Source of the DNA: Planoprotostelium fungivorum
Taxonomy: Eukaryota; Evosea; Variosea; Cavosteliida; Cavosteliaceae
NCBI GenBank assembly: GCA_003024175.1
Contig: MDYQ01000061.1
Span: 1-64,000, forward strand
DNA length: 64,000 bases
Reading direction: 5' to 3'
Shown here: in pieces, positions 1 to 11,500 of the stretch
How the letters are laid out: each line of letters starts with the position of its first letter
Position numbering within the stretch: position 1 is the stretch's first letter
The notes under the pieces: generated by a model
What the model was told of the DNA's origin: nothing
The model's input: the letters and a program-made list of their open reading frames with translations, nothing else
Database searches by the model: none
Made by a program: the position numbers and the translations under genes

Positions 1-74
1 TCACATCAAAGTGGCACTTACCTGTCACGCTTACGCGCGTAATAAAACTGTTGAACCCTAAACCCTAAACAAAA
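1..74 (+). repeat. Subterminal-type repeat, copy 1, ending in telomere-like CCCTAAA units
   Basis: This is the first of three copies of a short unit. It runs through ACGCGCGTAATAAAACTG and ends in two CCCTAAA units at 56-70. Bases 1-70 match 2100-2169 almost base for base, and the 3' half matches 1619-1669. CCCTAAA is the complement of the TTTAGGG telomere type. Two units inside longer unique sequence are too few for a true telomere, so this is either a subtelomeric repeat or the end of a mobile element that carries a telomere-like tract. The window starts inside or at the edge of this copy. Confidence 0.8.
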
Positions 75-616
75 CCGGTCTGTAAAGAGTCAGCCACAAG
101 AGAAACCAAGTTTTTTTCCTACCCCCCTAAAACCTCTCCCACTACATTCTCTGGGTCTATCTAGGGCTCATGATGAAGTGGTGGGAGGCAGGTTTCTCCA
201 TCTGGATCAGATCAAATGTTATGACAACATCATCGCACACAAGTGGTATCAGTCTGCTTATCTATCGCTTGCCTTCGCTTGGCATGCTTCTCTGGAATTT
301 TTCCTCAAGAGATCATGTCATATCACCTCCAATCACCAACTCAAGTGCTTTGGACTCGCCTGGCTACGCCAGATTCGGAATCAGCGCTATTTCTTACGCC
401 TGTTTGCTGTTTTTGGGCTCTTCAAGTGGAAGATGGACCATGATTGAGAGATGGGATCTCTTCAATCATCAACAACACTGGACCCTCAGCTATCAACGAC
501 CACGCCTTCGAATTCTACGCTTTTTTCTTCGCCAGAATGTACCCTTTGGACCTCTGAATCACATGATGGAAAGATGTGATGTGGACATATCACCATCATC
601 TGCACAAGACCACTCC

Positions 617-1270
617 AAAACGCCTCGAAATCGACGCCTGGGTCATTCTCTTTGCCTGGATGCTCTCTTTTGGACCTCTTGGAAGTCAAGATCACATCAC
701 ATCACATGATTTGATGTCAATCACCAACAAGACCCCACCAGATCAACTCGAGACCACCAGAATCGCATTCTACGCCACATTTCACGCCAGGAGGTGCCCT
801 CTTGAATTTTTCCCACATCACCATATGGAACATGTGATTCACCAGCATCACATTCAACACCATCTGCATGTCTGGATCAAATCGAGGCTCCCACGATCGA
901 ATTCTAGGCCCATTTTGACCCCTGGACAACCCCTCTTTGGACANAAACGCCTCGAAATCGATGCCTGGGCCATTCTCTTCGCCTGGATGCTCTCTTTTGG
1001 ACCTCTTGGAAGTCAAGATCACATCACATCATATGATCTGATGTCAATCACCAACAAGACACCACCGGATCAACTCGAGACCACCAGAATCGCATTCTAC
1101 GCCATGTTTTACGCCAGGAGGTGCCCTCTTGAATTTTTCCCACATCACCATATGGAACATGTGATTCACCAGCATCACATTCAACACCATCTGCATGTCT
1201 GGATCAAATCGAGGCTCCCACGATCGAATTCTAGACCCATTTTGACCCCTGGAACATCCCTCTTTGGACA
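617..1270. repeat. Tandem duplication, 327-base period, with an ambiguous base at the junction
   Basis: Bases 618-943 recur at 945-1270 with a constant offset of 327 and only scattered substitutions, for example at 712 against 1039. The single N at 944 sits exactly at the junction. Shorter, more degenerate echoes built around ATTCTACGCC and TTTGGACCTCTTGG occur before and after (about 505-560 and 1340-1385), which suggests an older satellite-like array of 100-150 base units. Reading frames exist on both strands through the duplication, but they are low in complexity and match no family I know. The N may mark an assembly gap, so the true copy number is unknown. Confidence 0.85.
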
Positions 1271-1618
1271 ACACATGTGATGGTGTGATTAGGGAGAGAT
1301 CACATCTTCTCATCACCAAGTTGGACCACTCCAGATCAATTCAAGGACCCTAGATTCGAATTCTACGCTCAATTCTACGCCTGAGGATCCATTATTGTCA
1401 CACAAGAGGACAAAGTTGAGTCATGAGGTCAGATCACATCTCACTTCCACTCCAACTTTGGTGCTGCCACGTGCCCACCTCCTCAGTACACACATACGCT
1501 TCACTTTACGTGCAACTTCTGCCCTCTCACTCCTTTTGGACCGAGATTTGGCTCTTCGCATTGCCCGGCCTTTCCTTTTGGTCTATCAGCCCGGGACACT
1601 TAACTGGCCTTAGTGCCA

Positions 1619-1669
1619 GGTCACTACGCGCGTAATAAAACTGTTGAACCCTAAACCCTAAACCCAAAC
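1619..1669 (+). repeat. Subterminal-type repeat, copy 2
   Basis: The core ACGCGCGTAATAAAACTG followed by TTGAA and CCCTAAACCCTAAACCC (1649-1665) matches copies 1 and 3. The upstream part, with the CACTTA and GTCAC words, is diverged or rearranged compared with the other two copies. An open frame begins directly after the telomere-like tract. Confidence 0.75.
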
Positions 1670-1672
1670 CCC

Positions 1673-1912
1673 GTGGCGGCCCATCACGACACCTACGAGA
1701 ACATTCCCAACTCTTACAACGAGATCAATGCTCTTCTCAACGCTCGTGCCTTCTCTGAAGTGGACCGAATATTCACCCACATGGATATTCACCTCTGCCG
1801 CCTCTTCCGAGTGCCTCGTGCTGCTCGTGCCTCCTACATCAACCGTCTTGGACAAGATGCTCCTCCTCTCATGGGTCCTGGCCTCCGTCCTGACGGTGCC
1901 GATGCTCTTTAG
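1673..1912 (+). CDS. Orphan reading frame in the repeat region, possible gene fragment
   Basis: An open frame of about 80 codons with no good ATG at its front (it opens at GTG just after repeat copy 2) reads AAHHDTYENIPNSYNEIN near the start and ends GPGLRPDGADAL before TAG. Its composition looks more protein-like than other frames in this repetitive stretch: balanced charge, few low-complexity runs and GC-rich third positions. I recognise no domain. It could be the 5' part of a broken gene, a piece of a mobile element carried with the repeat, or chance. Nothing downstream clearly continues it. Confidence 0.25.
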   Translation: MAAHHDTYENIPNSYNEINALLNARAFSEVDRIFTHMDIHLCRLFRVPRAARASYINRLGQDAPPLMGPGLRPDGADAL

Positions 1913-2099
1913 GCCCCCCGCACGCGATCGATCACATCATGTGGCCCGATCGATCGATCCATCTCTCTTCACATGAGATGATGTCCTCTCGCTGGTGCTC
2001 CTGCCTATGATGCCACGCTACCTACGCTCTCTCTACGCTATTTTCAGCCTACCGCTGGATATTTTTGACCGGACTTCTTCCCACGTGGATTTCAGCCCG

Positions 2100-2171
2100 T
2101 CACATCGAAGTGGCACTTACCTGTCACGCTTACGCGCGTAATAAATCAGTTGAACCCTAAACCCTAAACCC
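2100..2171 (+). repeat. Subterminal-type repeat, copy 3
   Basis: This copy is nearly identical to bases 1-70, starting with TCACATCGAAGTGGCACTTA and ending with CCCTAAACCCTAAACCC at 2155-2171. It is the last copy before sequence composition changes to ordinary intergenic DNA. An inverted repeat follows at once: GCGTGCG at 2180-2186 and CGCACGC at 2201-2207, separated by an AT-rich 14-base spacer. Confidence 0.8.
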
Positions 2172-3191
2172 AAGACCCCGCGTGCGTTAAATCAAAATAG
2201 CGCACGCATGGTATATTTTACACTTTTCTCTGCTATGTTAGTCCGGACGAAAAAACTGAATACACTACTGCATGGGAACTGAGAACACAAACTTGGTCCT
2301 CTATTGGTATCAAACTATAGGGTGCAACTATTATGATCCACTTGAGAGAAGTGTATATCACACTAAATACAGTGTATGTGTTCATTTCCGAGCCATTACA
2401 ATAACATGCCAATTGGATGATGAAAGGAGAAATTGGAAGCTCTCCCTGCATCAAAAAATTTTATCAAAATACATCAACATTTGTTTGCTCTGTTGTCCAG
2501 TGGCTCTGCATCAGCCTATTCAAATCAGATATCTCTTTTGCTCTGAGAGGACTCATCCAATCAAGGCATATATCTCAACAATGTGAATACATGCATCAAC
2601 ATTAGGCTCACTTGATTCTTGTGAGATAGTGTTGAATTCTTGTTCACTGATCATTGATCTGCACTGAGATCAGAGGTGATCTCCATCTCCATAATCATGG
2701 ACACCAACATGAACATTGGGTTCACCTCTCCCTTCTGTTTTGTCCCAGTGATGTGGCGTTCGAGTCTTGTTGACTGATTATTGATCTGTATTGAGATTAG
2801 AGGCCAACTCCATCTATAATCAACTCCATTTCCATCTTCTCTCTGAGCTCACCATTAGTAACATTTTCGTTGGATCTGTCACGTGCTATGCGGGACTCAC
2901 CCAGAGATTAAGCGCCTGGATCGAGATTAAAATCATCTCATTCAGAATCACTCTCACCTCGACGCATACACAGAGCTTCCTTCTCCTAATCAGTCCTAGA
3001 ATTGTATATCGATACAGATGTGTACACCTGCATCGATTGAAAATTCTGGTTCGATCCGATCTCATCTTCGGACTCATCCGCAGTGAGTCCAAATTGGCGA
3101 ATCAATCTCTCTTTGGGGTTGGTTGGTTGGTGTGTGTCTTGCTTGTTTCTTTCTCTTCGTGTTCTCGTTTTGTTCGAGAGCGAAAAAGAAA

Positions 3192-3279
3192 GGCGCTTCG
3201 CCCGGCATTGAACCCGAGAGCGCAAAGGCCAGACACTCAAACAAGAGGCTGGGCTTTACCACTCCGCCATTGGAGCGCC
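3192..3279 (-). tRNA. tRNA-like Pol III transcription unit (non-canonical or pseudogene)
   Basis: Read on the minus strand, this 88-base unit has a perfect A-box match (TGGCGGAGTGG), a near-consensus B box (GGTTCAATGCC), matching ends (GGCGCT at the start, AGCGCC at the end) and, directly downstream, TTTCTTTTT as a Pol III terminator. A CCAG/CTGG stem in the middle could form an anticodon arm with an enlarged loop. Length would suit a class II (Leu or Ser) tRNA or a tRNA with a small intron. It is not canonical: the A box starts three bases late relative to the acceptor stem, and the T stem has a mismatch. I cannot assign an anticodon. Alternatives are a tRNA pseudogene or the head of a tRNA-derived SINE. 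Confidence 0.45.
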
Positions 3280-3420
3280 CGGATTATACGAACCCACGAA
3301 GGCCAGAAGGATCAGCATTTTGTAAATTTTGACGCCAAAATTCGCGCAAGCCCCGTCTCGACGAACACCTCACCTTTCTTCTGCGTGAAGAAGGATCGAC
3401 TTCTCTGTGTGAATTGACGA

Positions 3421-3445
3421 ATTTGGGTATTATTTATACCCAAAT
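3421..3445. repeat. Perfect 10-bp inverted repeat (hairpin)
   Basis: ATTTGGGTAT and its exact reverse complement ATACCCAAAT are separated by the five-base loop TATTT. It lies in intergenic DNA between the tRNA-like unit and the GAPDH 3' end. No U-run follows that would make it a terminator, and its role is unknown. Confidence 0.6.
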
Positions 3446-4024
3446 ATAAATGGTTTCACAATAAATCATCACACAGCCATTATGCGAAGGAGGAAGTTGT
3501 TTAGCTGTTACCAGTAATTCGAGAACGTATAGATAATACATTCTTGCGTGGCTGGTCTGTTTAAATTGGCAAAAGCGTTTGATTCTTAGTTTTATTCTTA
3601 TTTATTGTTATATATATCAGCGAGAGGTCTAAACCCCAAGCAATTAATTGTATGGAGGTTTCAACAAGGTCACACAACATATCGTCGTACGTGCAGCACT
3701 GATACCTTTATCAATGTGATTCAAACTTGTGATTGACTCATCTGATCTGTCCGTGGGGAGTGCTGACCTTTTATGTCTTACACGAGCCCACTCTTGTCCA
3801 GACCTAGATGACTAGAACAGAAATAGATTCTTTGCCATCGTAGCAATTCATCAGCAACTCTGACGAGTGACAGCTACAGAGCAGAATGCCAAACTCGTGG
3901 AACTTGGGGAGAGGCAAGTTGAAGACAGAAAGAAGCACAGACAGAGTCTTCGGCTGCGCAACCATTCAATTCACATCACTCCCATCAGACACGATCGATG
4001 GTGAGCACATCACATGAGAGATCA

Positions 4025-5683
<1,659 letters not shown>

Positions 5684-8429
5684 CTATCCTTGTCCACCCG
5701 AGAGAATCTCAGCCGCAGCCAGTATCCGATCGATGAGAAGGTCATACTGCCGAGAGAAATGATCCCACTTCCCTTCCATCGAAGTCTCCAACAAGCCTGG
5801 AAATGGAGTCGAGTCGTAACCTTCATAGATGCCTGGTGCCTGTATGACGTGTCGATAGTAGTATCTTCCTGGTAGCCCCAGATCACCTATGAAGGCTCTC
5901 TCTACTGCCATGGCCTGTTTGTGGAGTTGTCTGTTCATCATCACATACACATCACATCGTGATCCTCACCCGACCGAGAACGAAGAGTCGGAGACGTGTT
6001 GGACGTACCTGAAATCATTTCAGCTCGTTCATCGTCAAACATCATCAGATCATCTCACAGATCAGCTGCCGCTCGAAATACCTCTACTGCACTCTTCAAA
6101 GGTTCAAAGTCGATGGTATCGTTCATAGGCTGTACGTACTGTACGGCTACGTCGAGATATTCTCTCAATCGTTCTGCGTAACGAGAAAAGTCGAAGAAGA
6201 GTTCTTCCTCAGACATCTCCATGGCCAACAGACCGAACAATTGGGCCGCAGCTGATCTGTCTTCAGAATCCAAATCGAATCATGGACTTGACTTCACCTC
6301 TGTGATATTCGAACGTTGGATCACCAAAGTGGGACATCCAATAGAAATCATCGTAGACGGAGTGATATACGCCGTAGTCTCCCTCGAAGTAGAAGTCCTG
6401 TTGAATGTCAAGCGATGAAGGAAGGAGGAGTGTACCAGGGAGGGAACACCGTAGAAATTGAGGAAAGAAGTGTAATCACTTCCACCTCCAATGGTCGATA
6501 CGTTTCTCTTCCCAAATACATTCGACAGCCTCTCACCTGTTCCACCTCTCACCTCGTGAACGATAGAACAAACTCACCCGTCTCTGGATCTCTTATCTTC
6601 TCTAACACCTTCGTCTCTCGTGAGAAGAAAGGCAGAATGAACGGATTCACCTTGCGGAAGACTCTCTCCAGCGATGGTGTGGCCGCACAGGCCAAATTCT
6701 TTCCGTAGATGGTAGAATCCGTGTTGATGTAGGCCACGACTGTTCTCTTCAGTCATCTCCATTCATCTCACTCACGTCGATCGTTCTCTCTGTCGTTCTT
6801 CTCTGCCCAAGCCACTGACCCCAAGAGACCGTACTCTTCTGCGTCCCACGAGGCGAAGATGATATTCTGTGGGAGTTGAGTGTCTCTCGTGATGCAGCGG
6901 ACGGACTCGCTTGGGTCGCCAGCCGTTGGTGTAGAGGTGACCGATGCCTCTCGCAGCTTCTAACATGACTGCCGATCCTGAGTTGGGGTCCACGGCTCCG
7001 AGCACCCACGCATCTGTCACCGATGAACATGATGGAGGACGATGGTGATGATGGTGGTACCTCGATGGTTACCCAATAGAACAGACTCGGAGGGGTCTTG
7101 ACCTGGTATCGATGCGATGACATTCCATCTATCCATTTGAGTCATCACCTTCAGAATGAATACAAGATGAACCGAGACCAAGTGTGAATCTATCGAAAGT
7201 TGACTCACATGGGTGTCACGTTGAATTTGATTTCTACGTCTAAATTGACTAATGCTGGTCCAGGCCCGATGAATTCATTTCCAGCGGCGCCTATCGATAT
7301 CAATGACATCACACACTCGAGAATCCACCGATGATTCAAATCGACTCTTCTCACCCATCCAAGTATCATCGGGCAGGGGATTACCATGGAGGTTGTTCAA
7401 CACAGGCAATGCATCTTGATAAGAGATGGGTAAAACTGGAATATTGGCGATACCCTTCTCGTAGCTCCAGTCTGGATCGTCGGGCGCGCATATCTGACGA
7501 ACCGTGAGCTCGTCTTGAGCGTTGTAGATGGACAGTACCTTACGTCTAGGATCACCCGGGCATACATCGGGTTGTACACAACCCCTCTGGACGTGGCTGG
7601 TGGGTCCGAAAGGTCCATTTGGATACGTTTTTCCCGCCAGAAATCTGCCCTCTTCGTGAGATTCTTTTCGACGGAGAGATCATCACCCGTCATCCACTGG
7701 ATCGGAATAGATGAGGAGGCCAACCATGCCGGCTCCTTGGGAGAGCATCACCTTTGCACCACGATACAATTTACCATATCGAGCTAATCCGATCTTTCCT
7801 CTCAGTTCTATACCTTTCATCTGCCGGATGATCAGGAACGTGATTTACATGGAGTTACCCTCAGAAGGTCAAAATCTCCTTTTGATCCGTAGTTGAGGTA
7901 GACCACTTCGGCTGTCACATTACCTGAAGGTGCGTAGCCTGTTCAACATTACATCCTCTCCAATCGATGCACACATACCGCTGAACGTATCCATAATATT
8001 TGGATCGAAAGTGCTGGGATCCTCTCGGTATGTATCTTCCTTTAATTTCGCCTCGTAGCTGAACGATATCAGGATCTGCGACACATTATCGGATTACGTA
8101 CAAGATGGGCTCCAAGAGAGTTAACTTCCTTCGAATGGGAAAGTTCAACAATACTTGTTCCTCCTCTATGCTACTGTTAAATCCGTACTTCTGGAATTCT
8201 TTGTGTGTATACACCGCTGTCTGATAATCTCCAATCGTGCCTGTCATCGTTCAGGATCTATATCACTGTCATGCATGACCTGCAGAGTGAGGTAAAGACG
8301 TGTAGTAATGTAGGTGCTTCCTCGCTTTCGAAGCCCTGGGTATCTTCAAGAATGCATCTTGCCAAACATCGTTACTCGTGTGAGCAGTACTACAGAAAAA
8401 GAAGAGAATGATCGTTGTGATGTGTCTCA
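5684..8429 (-). CDS. Glutamate carboxypeptidase II-like M28 metallopeptidase (FOLH1/NAALADase family)
   Basis: Secreted or type II membrane di-zinc exopeptidase. Exon 1 starts [13 protein letters not shown], a signal peptide or signal anchor, and continues to TSLPHSAG, the family's LTSxPHxAGT motif. A PA-type region follows ([15 protein letters not shown]). The zinc-site blocks appear in order on short exons: [17 protein letters not shown] (first His and bridging Asp), [17 protein letters not shown] (catalytic and metal Glu), [10 protein letters not shown] (metal Asp) and YHSVYDDF (last His). The C-terminal dimerisation domain reads [20 protein letters not shown] and ends EILSGGQG. All active-site residues I can place are present. 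It shares a 154-base divergent promoter region with the LRR receptor kinase. The substrate cannot be told from sequence; folate or peptide glutamate trimming is the family's usual job. Confidence 0.9.
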
Positions 8430-8583
8430 TTGGGCCAATATCAAGATTATCTGCTGAATAAACTTCAGCAATTATCATTTTATTGCTCAATTTCACGAGA
8501 AAACACCGTGGCTCTGCGGAACAACGATCCCATCGTTTAAGAGCGCACATCACGGTTGTGTTGTTCAGCATAGAGGTGGATAG

Positions 8584-11500
8584 ATGAGAGGAATCCTTCT
8601 GTTCCTCTTGGCTATAACATCGATTGCACATGCACAACAAGAAGATCCAGCAGTAAGACACAGCCTGGAGAACTTCTTTAACATCACAGGAGGTAGTACT
8701 AATATCAATGAGGGTGGGGCGAACTGATCGGATATCAAATCTGAAAATGGAAGGATCATCATGGTGGTATAGTACCAACTGGACAACATCCAATAACTAT
8801 TGCACTTGGTTTGGGATCAATTGCACAGAAGGAATACTAAGTGGCATCTCTGTTCCGGACAATGGACTACATATGAGTGGGTTCCAAGCATGAAGTCCCA
8901 GCTGACTCTGGACAAAAGATATCGACGCCCTTCTGGCCATTGCAAATCTGACAACATTAGTCCATCTGGATCTATCGCAGCTCGACGGATTTCCACCTTC
9001 TCTGCCCGATCTCAGCTCTCTCACACAATTGGAATACTTGAACCTCGATTCTACCTCTGGACTCGAGAGCTTGGGTTCCAATCTACCACCAAATCTTCGA
9101 ACCATCATCCTATCCAACACCCAACTGAGTGATATCGACGCTATCTACTCTTTGGAACAACTCAATCATCTCGATCTCAGCTCATCTACACCATCATTCA
9201 CAATCGATAATCAGAGATTGCGTCGATTACCACTCGACACACTTCTTCTATCCCAGATGGGTCTCTCTGGCCACGTGCCACAGACGTGGCTCACCGTCAA
9301 AGAATTGAATCTAGATCGAAACATGATGTCATTGAATTCGCTACTGGTGATCGGAAACAAGCTCAATTGTTCCTTAGAGACCCTCTCCTTCCAATACAAC
9401 AACGATGAAGGTGATCATCACCATCTCGTCATCTCGAATTGTTCTTATGTCTACAGGTCCCCTGCCCGATCTGTCCATCTGCCCCAATCTGAAGACCCTC
9501 TTCCTCTCTAACAACCAATACAACGGTTCTCTCTCTTCTTCTTTCTTCGACTGCAACAGCCTGCAGGTGGATACCTCTCCGTGATGATCTCTGACGTTAG
9601 ACAGTACATGAACGTACAGGGTAACCTCTTGAGTCAATTGGGAGACATGTCGAGTTGTAGAGGGTTGACCACATGGGTGAGTGGATGGTTTTGACATCTC
9701 TGACGTCTCTTCAGAAGATGGAATCGAATCTATTCATCACGGAGCTGCCTGATATCTCTCGCATGACACTTCTCACCGAATTCTCCGCATCAAAAAATCA
9801 ATTTTACGGTACAGATTCATCATCCTCTCCCCTCACCGTCGACAGGAAAGATACCTGACATGTTCCACGACTTATCTCAATTGAACTGGCTGGACCTGTG
9901 AGTCACCATCACCTCTTCACATCACTGACATCATCATCACAGGAGGTCCAACCTTCTCAACGACTCGATACCCCCTTCCATATTTCACATTCCCTCTCTG
10001 CAGTACCTGTATCTATCGAAAAACGCGTGAGATTTCGTGATTGTGAGACTCGCTCACCGTCTCCAGTTTGTACGGAAAGATTCCGAGCTTCAAGAATGCC
10101 ACGGGATTGATTGAGATCGACGTGTCTTACAACGAACTAGAGGGAGAGGTGGATGTGATACCACCTTTTTTGCAGTATCTATGGTTACACTACAACGACC
10201 TCTCTGGAACACTGCCCACGCCCGTGTCGTCATTGATCGGCGTGGACGTCAGTTCGAATTCTTTCACCGGAAATATCCCGGGTGAGTCATGATGATCAAC
10301 CGTCATGATGGTATGATGGCCGTCTGACTCGATCAGATTTCACTTCAGCCGAATACCTTAGTTATTTTATGGCACCTGGGAATCACGTGAGAAGATCCAC
10401 ATCGAATGAATGATGATTCATTCAGTTGAACGGTTCGATCCCTTCCAATTGGCCCAAATTTCTATCCACGCTGAGATTAGACGGTGAAGATCTTTCATCT
10501 CTCATTCATTGATAATGAACAGGGAATCAATTGAGTGGAAACATTACCAGTCTCCCATCGAATTTACTATACATCGTGAGTCAATCGTCGATAGTCACCC
10601 ATCTGATGCGTGAGTAGAACGTAGACGATAACCAACTGACGGGTACTATCTCTGCAATAAGTAAAGCAACACACATTTCGTACATCTCTATGAGAAACAA
10701 CAAATTCTACGGGGACCTGGAGGTGATCTATTGTCCTCCACTCTTCACTCATTCGATTTACAGCCCCTTCGTTCCCTAGTTGGATTCAGAAGCTTACTCG
10801 GTTACGTCGGTGAGTGTGTCTACGTGCAAGTCAAGCGCGTTGAAAATTGTGGCAGATCTGAGCCAAAACGAATTGAAGGGAGACGTCTTCGAAGTGAAAT
10901 CGAAAGGATTCATCTTCAAGTGAGGATTGTCTTTGTGTGTAAGAGATGAACCATCTGCAGCGCTCAGAGGTTCTCGAGTCTGTACTATCTGAACATCTCT
11001 TACAACCAATTCGAAGGTGCCATATTCGGTCACCCTTATCCCATAGACGACAAGTACGTAACTCGAAATTTCACCCCTGACATCATCAGTGACTTCAGTT
11101 TTCCTCAACCGATCCGGGTGGTGGGTGAGCACAGTGACGTCGTCTCGGTCTGGGCTGACTCATTCCTTCAGATCTCTCACATAATCGCTTCTATGGAACA
11201 CCCTCCATCATCGAGAGGTACGAAGGGGGAAGACCTTTCTACGCACAGTGGGAGTCTCTGAATCTGTCTTCCAATCGATTGAGTGGGAGGGCAATCGAGG
11301 CCATCTTGTCTCTGAGCTATCTGAATCTATTGGATCTGAGCGACAACAACATCGGGGGTATCATGTCCCCTGCCATCGCCACCTTGGAGTTCTTGCAGGA
11401 GTTACGTCTCAGGTACGTGTGGTGATGACGTGTACATTGAGATGTCACAGTAACATGAGCCTGATGGGTAGAATCCCTTATTCAGCTCTGCAGAGATTGA

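Noticed and set aside
576-1280. Long open frame through the tandem duplication
   Set aside because: It exists because the 327-base unit is a multiple of three and lacks stops in this frame. Composition is repetitive and His-rich, and the frame crosses the N, so it is not supported as a gene.
1-2171. Repeat copies 1 and 3 as long terminal repeats of a retroelement
   Set aside because: There are three partial copies, no recognisable internal domain, and no visible target-site duplication, so a retroelement claim is not supported.
2791-3417. 208-codon frame over the tRNA-like region
   Set aside because: No domain, odd composition, and it overlaps the opposite-strand Pol III unit.
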